This document shows positions 1 through 11,290 of a stretch of DNA of 64,000 bases, piece after piece. A model generated the notes under the pieces. It did no database searches and was not told where the DNA came from. It saw only the letters and a list, made by a program, of their open reading frames with translations. This DNA comes from Chloranthus sessilifolius (lineage: Eukaryota > Streptophyta > Magnoliopsida > Chloranthales > Chloranthaceae), in NCBI GenBank assembly GCA_021018995.1, contig CM037590.1, positions 107,075,097 through 107,139,096 on the forward strand, given 5' to 3'. The stretch's first letter is position 1. The number at the start of each line of letters is the position of its first letter. Made by a program: the position numbers and the translations under genes.

Positions 1-90
1 AAGGGTTCAGGGGTGCCATCGGAAGCACAGGGGTACATCTCTCTCGGAGTACAGACTAATCGGGCCTTGGGCCAAATTTTGGTGTCTACA
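1..90 (-). repeat. T1 3' LTR, terminal 90 bp only
   Basis: Positions 1-90 match 21876-21966 with scattered differences and end in the same gtgtctaca. On the minus strand this is the LTR start, TGTAGACACC. The rest of this LTR lies left of the window. Confidence 0.85.
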
Positions 91-103
91 GATGTCCCTC
101 TTT
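91..103 (-). other. T1 polypurine tract
   Basis: Read on the minus strand, AAAGAGGGACATC sits directly before the LTR start TGTAGACACC. Position and purine content fit the plus-strand DNA primer of an LTR retrotransposon. Confidence 0.6.
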
Positions 104-2140
104 GGTATTCGATCACTAATGATTAGATTACAAAGACAAGAGACATCCGAGGAGGTCCAAGGCACATTTGATGGGTCTGCCTGGTTCAACTCAATTCTCA
201 AACATTCATGGTGATGGTGAGTGTACGTAAGCCCTCTCATTTCAGGATATCGTCCGTACCTCAAAGCTAACAGTCCCCAAGCGCATTGCTACATTACTGG
301 GCATAACTGCGATGATCATAAAAAGTGTTAGCCGGCTAGCCTAGAAATCGTCCACTTCCTAAGGGAAATTATAGATTTGTGATGTTGAGTATTAATCTGA
401 ACTAGACAGCTCCATGAAACGGGGTGATCGATCTATGCTTCGGAATCGACGCGAAGTACACAAAGCGAAGGCCTAAACAATGTGTCCAATCCTATGGGGT
501 ATTGACAGCTCCATTGGATTGGCCACGGGTGCCCTTACCTAGGTAAGGCTCAGAGTTTCTGGGTGAACCCATCAACCTCGAGGTTGCTTTAGCATGATTT
601 ACCCGGGTGGAGCGAATATTGATGTCGCAACACTTCTTAGAATGCGTGCCTATTTTTAGAGTAAATTTTTGTGTGTTATTTTTTGAATTTTCTTTTGTTT
701 CGAGGCCTCTAAGTAAAGCTCAAGGACTTTTGTCAATTTTATTTTTGCACAACTCTTTAAGTCGATCAAATGCTAGTTGATACGCTTTAAGAGTGCGTGC
801 GCTCTACCAGGGATAGGTACACCTTGGGGATGTGCAGGTTCCGGTGGTGAGGTGCTCCTGATTCACACGAACTGGAGTGCCTTAACTTGAGACAAAGCTA
901 AAAAAGATCGGGCTAGGACCAAACATCCATCGAAAGAGGTGGTCAATTCTAGCCTCCATCCCCAATGAAATCACATCTTACTAACTATGCACAGACAGAC
1001 ACCCATCAGGGGATAAGCAACAAACAGGCGTGAGCGGAAGCCTCGACCCTAAGGTATAATTTACGAGGACAAACGACCATCCTGCAGATACCCAGACGCA
1101 AGTGCGTACATTCAACAGGGACACAATGCCTATATAGGCTTTAAGCCTATGTAAAAGGAAATAAAAGGGAATGAGCCCTTTGGTCTGTATGTTTGCACAT
1201 AGTTTGGTTGGTTGTAATTTCATTTTTGACGGGTCAGTTTCAACTGACAATAAACTTTTCTAATGGTCTGAAGTCGGGTGGACTCTTGGTCAACATAGAT
1301 CTGAAGGTGGATGATTAGAGCCAAAGCTTGGAAGGTGGGGTCAACCTACTCAGGATTTTTAACTACATAACAAAAGGTTGTTATCTCGAACTGTCTCCTT
1401 CTTTTTTTTCTTCTTCTTCTTTTTTTTCTTTTTTTTCTTTTGCACATGTCAGTTTGACACTTCGAGCATGCTCAAACTATTTTTATTTTTGCATGTATCC
1501 TTAGGCAGACCAACTTGCCATGTTGATACACCTCAAGGACGTGTGCATTCTGGTGATAGGTCCTTGGTTTGCCTGTCGGATCAGGTCCTGACTCCAGGGG
1601 ATGCGTGGTCTTGGTCTTCAAACAAATTTAACCCCGCTATCATGTTTAGGGAAGTGGGTTCGAAAGCGAGTTCCTAATGGCCAGGGGTAAACATGGCCAG
1701 TATTTTGCCTGTCGGATCAGGCATGAGGTATCCCTGTGTAAAACAGGGTTCGAGAATTTTTGGGTGAACTCGATCGTTCCTAAATGATTTAACACGGCTC
1801 TCGGAGTGGGGCAAACAGGCGTTGCGACACTCTTTCAGAACTAGTGTTGTATTTTAGTTACTTCATATGAACCTCTCTTCTTCCCTCTTTTTTTTTTTGG
1901 TTTTTAAAAGAAAGAGTTTTTTTTTTTTTTTTTTGATTTTATGATTTTATGGGAGCACTCGGCGGGTGCTTATAGATCTAGATCCGTTATTGTAGCACGG
2001 TCCCTTTGGGCCAATCGAAGGGAGTTCGAAGGGCCAATTGGGGATGCGTGCACCATCACCCGATGGTGCGTGGGCTTCTAAGAGGGGCCGAGCCTTGATC
2101 TAGAGCATACAGAGGGCCCGTCGGGCCACAAAGCCAAAAT
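104..2140. other. T1 3' non-coding region with a diverged internal repeat
   Basis: No supportable gene. Two diverged copies of a block of about 130 bp are visible, near 530-655 and 1720-1860; both carry 'tgggtgaac', 'atgattta' and 'gttgcgacactctt'-like stretches. The inverted motif GCCTGTCGGATCAGG occurs at about 1573 and 1710. Long T tracts lie at 1400-1440 and 1920-1935. Short ORFs here have no recognisable motif. Confidence 0.5.
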
Positions 2141-2243
2141 TGGTCGTGTATATATATATAAATCATACCAAATCTGAAATGGCGTATATATATATATCTG
2201 ACCAAAATCGCGATTTAAAAGCCTGAGCCCGGCAATAAAAGGG
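2141..2243 (+). promoter_or_regulatory. Palindrome cluster and TATA-like box upstream of antisense gene A
   Basis: Two degenerate AT-rich palindromes lie at about 2141-2170 and 2180-2203 (ggcgtatatatatatat). A TATA-like AATAAAAGGG follows at 2234-2243, then a C/T-rich leader. The same module, better preserved, precedes antisense gene B at 5868-6063 and occurs in the T1 LTR. Promoter activity is inferred. Confidence 0.45.
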
Positions 2244-3063
2244 CCCTCTCTTCAAATTCCATCTTCTTCCCTCCTTCCTTCTCAAGTCCGAGACAGCCCC
2301 TCAGGGTTTTTGCATTTGATATTGCTTGAGTTCTATCACCAAGAGTCGTGCGTGCCGATTAGAAGCGTTCACTCTCCGCCGATTTTTGGATCTATTTCTC
2401 CTCCTATTGAAAGTAATCACCAACCCCTCTTTTATCTTTCCTTTGAATTTTGATAACGTTGCTGTTGTTTTTTTTTGTTTTTGGAAATGCTTGATGTTCT
2501 TTCTTTTTGTGGCGAAAGATTAATGTATTTTATTATTTTTTTTTTCAAGTATATGTGATCCTCATGCCTATGCTCCTCTCTTTTTTTCATTCATCATTCG
2601 TTTTTTTTTTAATTATTATTATATCATCATCCATCTTTCATCATTCACCCCCCCCCCCTTTTTTATTATTATTATATCATCCATCATCATCATTTTTTTT
2701 TTCTTATTTGTTTTTTTTCTTTCATGACGGATTTGTGCCTTTTTCTTCTTTTTTGTTTGCCTTTTTATTATTTTTCTCTTTATCTTTTTTTTTTTAAATG
2801 CTTGATGTTCTTTCTTTTTGTGGTGAAAGATTAATACTCTTTTTTTTTTGTATATGTGATTCCTTATGCCTATGCTCTTCTTTTTTTTTTATTTCATTTT
2901 TTTTTTTATATCATCATCAATCATCATCATTCACTTTTTTTTGTTTTTTTTTTATGGATTAGTGCTTTTTTCTTCTTTTCCCCCTTTTTTTTGTTATTTT
3001 TCTCTTTCTCTTCTTTTTTTTTTTAGCAGCCCTTTTTTATACCGATGTGTTCCATATTTTCAG
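2244..3063 (+). other. T-rich 5' leader of antisense gene A, with a 310-bp-spaced duplication
   Basis: Extremely T-rich plus strand ending in a good splice acceptor (ccatattttcag, to 3063) right before the ATG at 3064, so it may contain a leader intron. A block starting aaatgcttgatgttctttc is present twice, near 2486-2590 and 2796-2880. Translations of this stretch are Phe/Ser homopolymers and not real genes. Confidence 0.45.
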
Positions 3064-5368
3064 ATGTCTGGCGACGCAGGGCAGGATCCACAGGAGGGGC
3101 CAGAGATGGCCTATGGTTCTCATGGGGAGCAGTTTATCATTTCACAGCGCTCCTCTCAACCATGGTATGAAATGCAAGGTGAAGCCGCCCGTACCGGCCT
3201 CCTCCATTGTCAGCACACCCACATCTCCAATTTTGGGATCGTTGGCCAGGTAAACTGATGAGCCCTTTTTTCTTTTCCTTTAATGCCTTTATTATACCAC
3301 TTTGCTCCTATTTGACAGATCCCTTTTGTTTGCAGTCTTTACCACACATCATGTTCTGGGGTGGCTGGTTCAATCTCCAGCGCCTCATACTCTATCTTCC
3401 CCAGGTGGTGAAGGACCTACTTGCTCAAGCTGGTTTTAGAGATTTTATTTCATGCCCCGCCGTGAGGGCCGACACGGACTATGTGAAGGCCCTGATAGAA
3501 CACTTTCGCCCTGAGACCATGACGTTTCATATGGCCATGGCCGAGATGACCCTTACACCCGCGGACTGGTCCATGATTACTGGGGTTCGCATTGGAGGGG
3601 TGCCAATGACACCTACCCGCACGCCTGATAGGGAGGAGGTGACTCGGCTGACAGGGGCCTACCCAACCTCCGAGAACGTTTGCGGTTGTGAAGTCAAGTT
3701 ATCCTGGCTAGTTGGTCTGTTTGAGCTGCATGAGTTAGTGGATCTGGGCCAACCCGATGCGGTCATTTATCTTGAGCCAGAGCGTGTGCTGATGCTAGCC
3801 CGTATTTCTCTGTTGTTCCTTTTGGGTAAGACTCTTTTTTCAAATACCAGTGGAGGGCGGGTCTCATTGTCCCTTCTCAATCGTATGGTGAACTAGGACA
3901 CTGTGCATCAGTTCGATTAAGGTGGTGTTGGTTATGTGGTGCTCATGTCCAGCCTAGTGCAAGCCGTACTTAGGAAGTCCAGCTCTGTTGTTGGCTTTTG
4001 GCCCGCACTTGAGGTATTTTATCCTTTGGTCTCAGTTTGTTCATCTTTTCCCTTTTATGGCAAATCTGTTTTTATCCGCTTGCTTTCTCAGGTTTGGGGG
4101 TATCTGAATTTCCAACCTAGTCGTCCTCTGCTTCTATCCGAAGTTCCTACGTTCCCCCCTTATGAGCAATTGGCATACGAACCGCCGTCGGGATGTAGGC
4201 ATGAAGCATCTAAAGTTAGGGCTGCGCTCCCAGTTTGATCTGTTGATCCCTGAGCAGGTATACCAATTTCTCTCTTTGCAAGTTCTATAGCTCTTTTGTG
4301 CTATGGGTTCTGACCAAATGTATATATCCCTCCTTTTTGTTTCTGAGCAGGTCATCCTTGACCCCTACGTCGGATCTCCCTTCTGGAACCTGGCTGCAGT
4401 GGGTCCTTCTCATTTTTTGTTAGATCGACGCATCATTTTCTTCTATGGGTCCTGGGCTAGGGCCTATTACCTAGGAGAGAGGGTGGTTCATCAGTTCCGT
4501 CCTCTTTTCATTGTGCCCTAAGCTCCTCCAGCTGATGTGTTGGCTCCTAAAGGTTCTACCGAAGTGCTTACCGCTCTCTTTCTCCATCATGGGGTCCCCA
4601 TTGATGACCTTCTTTTTTCGGGGGGATATCAGATGTGGTATGAGTCTCTGCCCTATCGTTCTCTACTGCCTCGATTCGTGCCCGGTGCCAACTTTTTGGC
4701 TTTTGGTGGTCTGCGGTCTCAGGTAATGTTCTTTCCTTTTTTTATTTAGCAGCCTTCCATGTGATTATCTTGATTGCCCTGCTATTTGAACAAAAATTGT
4801 TTCTCTCTATAGTTTGGGCAGGGTGATGATTCAGACTAGGGGGATGAGGCATCTGCTCCTGATGAGGCTACCGGTGCTGAACCTTCTGACCCTTCCGGTG
4901 CTAGCGCTTCCAGCAGTTCGCCAACTGAGGTCCAGGGGACTTTTAAGCGCTTGGACAATGCCTTTCTGTCGCGTATGTGCACCGATGTGGCTGAGAAGGC
5001 ACGCATATCTGCTGAAGCTATTCAGATCCCACCCCCTGAGCTGATCCCTGGGGAAACCTCTCCCTTGATATATTACTCTTCTGTTTTCTTGGATTATGTC
5101 GATGACCTGTGTGACTGACACCTCTCTTTTTCGCTTTTTTTTTTTTTTTCATGTGCAGAATTATGAGTCGGCCGTGAACCAAGCCGAATACTATCGCAAC
5201 ATTGTCAGGCTTAGGGAGGCTGAAGTGGTGAGTGAATATTGACCGCACTTAATCATTTTCTTATTTGCTTTCTGTTTGTTTCCCTACCTGACGGCCTCGG
5301 GTGTCCTTATGCAGCGTGCTCGCGAAAAGGAGTCGCGCTCTCTGCTCGGCCGCATCTCTCAGGCATAG
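3064..5368 (+). pseudogene. Antisense gene A of T1: plant mobile domain (PMD) protein, multi-exon pseudogene
   Basis: This gene runs opposite to T1 gag-pol. Exons inferred from GT-AG borders and frame: 3064-3249, 3336-4013, 4092-4257, 4351-4722, one from 4813 (3' end not fixed), 5159-5227 and 5315-5368. Exon 2 carries the PMD hallmark RPETMTFHMAMAEMTLTP followed by MITGVRIGG. Later exons keep the family pattern FWPALEVWGYL and VILDPYV. The tail is Ser/Asp-rich, then a short coiled coil (NYESAVNQAEYYRN). Breaks: in-frame stops at 3894-3896, 3918-3920 and 4519-4521, another near 4843, and a 1-nt shift in the C run near 4154-4159. Cellular PMD proteins act in transposon silencing and cell viability in Arabidopsis; PMD copies are also known inside plant transposons. 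Its role for T1 is unknown. Confidence 0.78.
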
Positions 5369-5867
5369 ACTCGGGTGGGGGAGACCCGTACTTTTCAAAG
5401 CGCGATCCGATGCCGGAAGAAATCAAAGGGGGCTGCCCAGGACTAGTTTATTTTCTGAAAACTTGAAACAGTTAAACAGTTAAGACTTTGATTTATTGGG
5501 GGATATGCAAATTTTTTTTTTTTAAACAATAATTTTTTTGGATGGTTTTATGATTTTCTTGGTTTATATGAATTTTTCGTTTGCTTATCTCTCTGTTTTT
5601 ATGGTTTCCTTTTCCTTGGCATGAAGCAGGCTAGAGCCCCTCCAATGATGTGGTTGAGCCCGTATGTGATTCTCTGCATATGACCCACGGATACCGCGTC
5701 ATCCAAGGGTTTTACCATGGGTGTGTGAGCGTGCCCGCCTGTGGGCTGCCCCAGGGTAAAAAAGTAGGCTAAGTGAAATCCATTCCTCCCTTGGGGGAAG
5801 TAAAAAAGAATGGACCAATGGGAGGGGAGCCACACTTCCCTGCTCTCTTCTTGTTTTTTTTTAACTG
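5369..5867. other. Spacer between antisense genes A and B
   Basis: No gene seen. The first part would be the 3' end of gene A; an A/T-rich stretch at 5505-5590 could hold its polyadenylation region. The rest leads into the palindrome array at 5868. Confidence 0.4.
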
Positions 5868-6063
5868 GGCGTATATATTATATACGCCTGGCAAAATATT
5901 TGAAATTTTACCTTGGCGTATATAATATATACGCCTGGCAAAATATTTGAAATTTTACCTTGGCGTATATAATGTATATGCCTGGCAAGATATCTGACAT
6001 GTTGCCTTGGCGTATATAATATATACGCCTCATATAACTAGGCTCGATGGGTTCTTTATAACC
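5868..6063 (+). promoter_or_regulatory. Four-copy palindrome array with TATA-like box before antisense gene B
   Basis: Four 21-bp palindromes with arms GGCGTATATA / TATATACGCC lie at 5868-5888, 5915-5935, 5961-5981 and 6009-6029, spaced 46-48 bp apart. Copies 2 and 4 are perfect apart from the central base; copy 3 has three changes. The spacers are also repeated (ctggcaaaatatttgaaatt). A TATA-like TTTATAACC at 6055-6063 lies 26 bp after the last copy and about 150 bp before the ATG of gene B. Confidence 0.65.
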
Positions 6064-6204
6064 CGAACCTGGCCCTCTTTGCTTCCCTTTTCACCCGGGC
6101 TTGGCCTTTTTGCCCCTTTTTTTCTTTCTTTTCTCTCTCTTCCCTTTTTTTTCGAGCAGGTCTGTCGCCCTACATTGGCTGGTTTTCATAAAGACCAACT
6201 TTGT

Positions 6205-7729
6205 ATGTCCATGGAGCCGCTTCCCAAGAAAGGCCCAAGTTCTCATAAGGAGGCTGGGGCTAGTATACTTCCCTGTTTGAACCCGAGGCGCAGTTTTTTA
6301 CAAAAATGGTGTGATAGCTTGGCCGAGGGTGAGCTCGTTGTTCTGGATAGCCTCGGGTTATCCCGCCTTTTCCGCCCTCCTTGCTATTCCTCTGTTGCCT
6401 AATCTCTTGCAAGCGGCTTTGGCGTCGTGGGACCATAGGGCCCACGTCTTTAGATTTGGGTCTAGGGAGCTTACCCCAACCTTTGAAGAGCTAGCCTCTA
6501 TTACCGGCTTGAGGATGCATCGGGGACTTGCCAAAGTAGCACCCAAACTGGGGTATGCCAAGGCGGTCCACGCATTTCTCGGTTTGAAAGAGGGTGGGTA
6601 TGAGAAGGGCTTCGCCGGGGGGCCCACCAGGTGCTCGGTGAAATTCCTGAGAGAACTTTTCAGCGACTCGAGTCTCAGAAAGTTGCCTATCCGAGATCCT
6701 ATCAATGTAAAGGCCTTTGCCCTTTATTTGTTGTCAGAAGTACTCTTCTTTACTGGGGGCGAGACATTTTCCCTCGGGTTATGCGATGTCTTGACTGAAT
6801 TGGAGGGAGGTCGTTCACTGGTGCACTTGGTCCGGGCTGAGATGTATCGGGGTCTGGATGCCTCGGCCTCGGGCCGAGTCGGGATCCTTAGAGGGAGTCC
6901 GCTCTTTATTCAGATTTGGCTAGGAGAGCATTTGGCTATCATGGGGCACGTGCTGAGATTTTTCTTGGTGAGAGGGGATGTGGTTAGGGGCTTTCTGACC
7001 TGGTGCTCGAGACTACCCCACGGGAGCATCGAGGAACTGAGCTAGTGGCTATCTGACGCAAAGTTGATCTGGCAACTTCCCTGGATGGATGACACCTTTC
7101 CAATTATCCACTCTCGGGATTGTGAGGGTATCACGCCTTTGGGGTTGACTGGTAGTACCTACTATTTCCCATCTCGGGTGCTCCGTCAATTCGGATATAC
7201 CCAACACGTGTCGTGCACTATGAGGCCGCCCTTGTGCTCTCTGATATTCTCTCGTGGTTCTCTCAATGACCTAGACCGCATTGCAGCCCTCTGGGAGACC
7301 CGCCAATTGACGCACATGTGTAGCTTAGTTCAGGGGGGCGCTCTCTCTTCTAATTACAAGGTTTGGTTGGCATCCGAGGTCTTACCTGCCCCTAGCCCGA
7401 CTTCGGTAGATGTGATAGAGACGGGGCCCTAGCCGTACAAGGAAATGATATTCTGGACTAGGATTGAGTCTCTTTCTGTAGAGAGGCTGGCTTTGACTGA
7501 GGCTTTGGAGAAGGAAAGGGCCAAAGCTGAGATTGCGGAGGTGAGAGCTACTACGGCCGAGAGTGAGGTTCTTCGATTGACTGGGCTTTTGATTGAGTCT
7601 CGCAGTGCAACTGACGCTTTGCGGAGGCGGTAGAAAAGTCTTCATGGTAGGTGGTTGTCTAATCGAAATGCCCGTGAGGACTCTCTTCTTGCAGAGATCA
7701 GTGCTTTGAAGCGTGGTCCTTGTCCCTAA
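6205..7729 (+). pseudogene. Antisense gene B of T1: second PMD/DUF7745-like protein, pseudogene
   Basis: Apparently one exon. The start region (ATG 6205 or 6211, MEPLPKKG) is in one frame and shifts by one base near 6355-6362 into the main frame, which runs to 7729 with in-frame stops at 7043-7045, 7430-7432 and 7631-7633. The core around 6420-6520 has the pattern W-D-(x)n-FRFGSRELTPTFEELASI-TGL, typical of plant transposon-borne proteins annotated as plant mobile domain or DUF7745. After 7130 comes a block with TYYFPSRVLRQFGY. The C-terminal part (7440-7720) is an E/A/L-rich coiled coil. It is clearly distinct in sequence from gene A, so T1 carries two different antisense genes rather than a tandem copy. 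The family name rests on recognition by eye. Confidence 0.72.
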
Positions 7730-7987
7730 CCTGTTCTTGTACATACCATAGATTATATACACAGAGGGGGGGCTGATGCCCCTTAACAGAGATCTCTTTC
7801 CTTTTTTGGGTTGTTTCTTTTTTGTTTGTTTGTTTGTTTTTTTATACTTGTACAGAAGGCAAAAAGTAGAAAGTGTGTCATGTTATATTTTTGGGGCCTA
7901 ACACTTCATACGTAACGGTGTAAGAAAAGAAATGAAATCTGCTATATATACATATATATATATTTTTTTGGTGTTCGAATTTTCTTT
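7730..7987. other. 3' flank of antisense gene B
   Basis: T-rich non-coding sequence with a short TA microsatellite at about 7941-7963. No gene seen. Confidence 0.4.
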
Positions 7988-8370
7988 CATACGTCTCACA
8001 ATGTAAGGCTTTTTATGGAAAAGGAAAATCTATTATCTTTCTTGAAAATTTTCTCCTACACAGTGTGAGGCTCTTTTATGGAAAAGGAAAATCTATTATC
8101 TTTTTTGAAATTTTCTCCTACGTAGTGTGAGGCTTTTTTATGGAAAAGGAAAATCTATTATCTTTTTTGAAAATTTTCTCCTACGTAGTGTGAGGCTTTT
8201 TATGGAAAAGGGAAATCTATTATCTTTTAAAAAAAATTTCTCCTACACAGTGTGAGGCTTTTTATGGAAAAGGAAAATCTATTATCTTTTTTGAAATTTT
8301 TCTCCTACACAGTGTGAGGCTTTTTATGAAAAAGGAAAATCTATTATCTTTTTTAAAATTCTTCTCCTTT
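7988..8370. repeat. Tandem repeat, unit about 62 bp, six copies
   Basis: Each unit carries the order cctacacagtgtgaggct, ttttatggaaaaggaaaatc, tattatcttttttgaaaa. Units differ by small indels in the T and A runs and by acacag versus acgtag. The array lies between the 3' ends of two convergent transcription units: antisense gene B (plus) and T1 pol (minus). Confidence 0.85.
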
Positions 8371-8699
8371 TCTCCTTCTCCTTTTTGTGAAGTCGGTATT
8401 TACAAGGCCAACTAGTGGGTCCTTTTTTGAGCATGGTCGAACCCTGTTTATGAGGCTCCAGTTTTTCTTTTTAAACATGGATAGGTCAGCTTCCCTGAGG
8501 TTGATTGGTCTTCTGCCTTTACCTTTGGTCATGTGTCAAACGACGCGGTAGAGACGACATACTTGATCGGGATCCGATCCAATTTTTGACATGAGCGACC
8601 TAGCAAAGGGGAGAAGAGGCTCACGGGGTCTAGACTAAAATAGGTGGGCTAGAACCGATCCTCTCCTAATCTCTCTTTTCTTTACATTCTTGCTCACAG
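8371..8699. other. T1 non-coding spacer
   Basis: No gene, repeat array or clear signal seen. Confidence 0.35.
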
Positions 8700-8880
8700 C
8701 GCCCAAGACAGGTTTTCGCCATGCCTGTCATCCCTCTTTTTACCCGTAGCGCCCTTTCGAGTTTTCACTACATCCATGGGTTTGCTCTCTTACCCCAGGT
8801 GCCTTTTCAGGTTTTCACCTGGTCCGTGTGAGTTCACTGTTTTTACCCGCCGTGCCCTTGCGAGTTTTCACCACGTCCAT
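8700..8880 (-). repeat. Four-unit hairpin-forming repeat with GTGAAAAC core
   Basis: On the minus strand four units of about 50-58 bp each contain (G/T)GGTGAAAAC or GGCGAAAAC flanked by complementary arms, for example CAGGTGAAAACCTG and ACAGG-n8-AAAACCTGT, followed by GGGTAAAAA. Repeats with a GAAAACC core downstream of integrase are familiar from Tat-type elements. Function is unknown. Confidence 0.55.
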
Positions 8881-9476
8881 CTTGCTTTGAACTCAAAATA
8901 ATTTTGTTCTTATTTTATCTAATCTTTCCTCTATTTTTTTTTTTAAGAACAAGAAAGCCACGATATGGACACTGATTCCTTCATAACCGGCTAGATGGGG
9001 TTCTGGTGCCATCTCACGACTCGGCTCATGTTGACTTAATAGATATTATGACTGCTTGCGAACCTACAAAGAGGGCTTCCTTCAGGGTGTAGTTTGGCCA
9101 TGGGTTAGGTTAGGATTTGAAGGTATGCTGGGTTAAAAAGGGTTTCCTTGATACGGCTTCAGTTTTCTCAAAATACTTTCTTCCTTGGTGGTTTCTACTG
9201 TACATTCCCTTTGATTCTTCTACATCCAATTTTTTTGTTATTCTTTTTTCTTTTTTTTCATTTAAGGCAATCTCTTTTTGAGATTTTGCTTTTTCAATTT
9301 TTTTTGGATTTGATAGTAACTTTATACACATGCGTCTTTTCCCCCTCTTTTTGGTATATGCACACGTATATATATATATATATATATATATTTGGGGAGA
9401 ATGGGTTTATTGAAAGAAAGGCCCAGGCTCAAATGAGGTAGCAAAGGATATCATCATTTTTAGGGGTGTTTTTTGG
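8881..9476. other. T1 pol 3' flank with TA microsatellite
   Basis: Non-coding, with poly-T/poly-A tracts and a (TA)n run at about 9366-9391. Predicted short peptides are low-complexity and rejected. Confidence 0.45.
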
Positions 9477-10630
9477 CTACTGTGCTTGGAATGATGGCCT
9501 CTTTTGGGTGGTTCTGAAGCAGTCACGTATCTGTTTCATCAATACATACCTTATCGCGATAGAATAAAAGTAGAACCGTCGGACGTATCCAGCGTTGATG
9601 GGCTTAGGAAGATGATCTCCGTCCATGGTGGCTAGGCGGATGGCGTATCCCAGCAACACTTCTCGAATGACGTAAGGTCCTTCCCAGTTCGGTTTAAACT
9701 TTCCTCTTGGATCGGCATGGAGGGAAGGAAAGATCTTCTTTAGCACAGTGTCTCCTACCTTTAGATCTCGACCACCGACACGTTTATTATAAGCGTGTGC
9801 GATTCTCCCCTGGTAAACTTGAGTGTGACACAAGGCTAGGAGTCTCTTCTCGTCCAATAAGTTTAATTATTCAAAATGGGATCTTTCTCTCTCTGCTTCG
9901 GGTAAGCCTGATTCCATGAGGATTTAGAGCGAGGGCACTTCAACCTCTACCGGGAGGATGGCCTCGGTTCCATACACAAGGGAGAACGGTGTTGCCCCTG
10001 TAGCAGTGAGGATAGACGTTCCATAGGCCCAAAGCGCGAAGGGTAACTGCTCACTCCAATCTCTGTAAGTGACTACCATCTTATCCAGAAGGCAGATAAG
10101 AGTTTTGTTGGCCGCCTCTATGGCTCCGTTTGTTTGAGGCCAGTATGGGGATGATCGATGATGCTTGATTCGAAACTGCTCACACAAGGCCTGGATGCAC
10201 CTATTAACAAAATTAGTGCCATTATCAGTGATGATATCCTTGGGCATGTCGAATCTGCAAATGATGTTGTTCTTGATGAACTTCTCAACATGAGTGGTCA
10301 TGAAGTAGGCATATGACGCTGCTTCTACCCACTTGGTGAAGTATTCAATGGCGATGAGGATGAACCGATGTCCGTTTGATGCCTTCGGATTAATCATTCC
10401 GACAATGTCAAGGCCCCAGGTAGAAAATGGCCAAAGAGTGGTCATGCAGCGAAGATCAATGGCAGGAGCGTGTATCAGACTGAAGTGTTCTTGACACTTA
10501 TAGCATTTCTAGACATGTTTGCAGCAATCCGATTCCATGGTGGTCCAAAAGTATCCCTGCTGTAGGATTTTCTTAGTGAGCATGTGACCGCTGACGTGGG
10601 CTCCACATACTCCCTCATGGATTTCTTTCA
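9477..10630 (-). pseudogene. T1 integrase (degenerate)
   Basis: Would insert the cDNA into the host genome. A zinc-binding HHCC region is recognisable at about 10630-10480 (VSGHM and KCYKCQ). The catalytic core lies at 10445-9924: the first Asp is in WGLDIVG, the second in IITDNGTNFV and the Glu in TNGAIEAANKTL, so the DDE triad is present. The C-terminal part, 9857-9477, has GPYVIREVL. A frameshift near 10630 separates it from the RNase H part, and stops occur within the zinc finger and just after 9924. Confidence 0.85.
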
Positions 10631-11290
10631 TAATATTTGACCGCTTCAGTTTCAGTGAGGCACCTGAGTAAGATGTTATGGTATGATCGCTTGTAGAGGC
10701 ATTCCCTGCAAATGACGTAACCTGCTGCTAAACGTTGAATGGTTCGTCGATCTGTCTTGAATGTACCTTCCGATAAAGTTAGGGTCTTGAGGAAATTCTT
10801 AATATCTGAGAACCAAGGTGGCTCATCATGGAGGCGTATAGGCGTTTCCTCCGGGTCAATCATGATCGGCTTCATCTCAACACCATAGGGGATTTCAATC
10901 ATTGACGCCAAAGTTGCTAATGCGTCGGTAAAGCGATTCCTTATCCGGGGAACATATGAGAAAGTCACATCTCGGAAGCGAGCTATCAGATCCTCGAGGT
11001 GTTCATGATAAGGGATCAGTTTCTCGTCTTTCGTCTTCCAGTCACCATTCGTCTAACATATGATTAACTGTGAATCACTAAAAACTCGAAGGTGAGTAAC
11101 ATTCAGATCGAGAGCTGCCTGTAGACCAGCGGCACAAGCTTCGTACTCAGCCATATTGTTAGTGCAAGGGAAGTTGAGCTTGATAGAGACTGGTACATGG
11201 GATCCTTTTGGTGAAATTAGGATGGCGCCAACTCCTTGGCCCTCGACATCCGATGCTCCATCAAAGTGCATTACCCAGGACTCCTCTGTT
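10631..11290 (-). pseudogene. T1 second (archaeal-type) RNase H domain and linker to integrase
   Basis: Starts with WVMHFDGASD (first catalytic Asp), then NNMAEYEACAAGL (Glu) and VFSDSQL (Asp), the pattern of the extra RNase H that marks the Tat lineage. An in-frame stop follows at 11053-11055, after which the same domain continues in frame as VTFSYVPRIRNRFTDALATLAS to about 10900. The rest leads to the integrase zinc finger. It is what places T1 in Tat. Confidence 0.82.

Noticed and set aside
2507-3000. Long plus-strand ORFs rich in Phe, Ser and Leu
   Set aside because: They are translations of poly-T/poly-pyrimidine tracts, with no domain and no sensible start. The stretch is better read as leader or intron of antisense gene A.
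5868-6029. MITE or CRISPR array
   Set aside because: Repeat and spacer are both conserved, no terminal inverted repeat or target duplication frames the block, and the motif recurs at other promoters of the same element.
7988-8370. CRISPR-like regular array
   Set aside because: Units are continuous tandem copies without unique spacers, in a plant retroelement.
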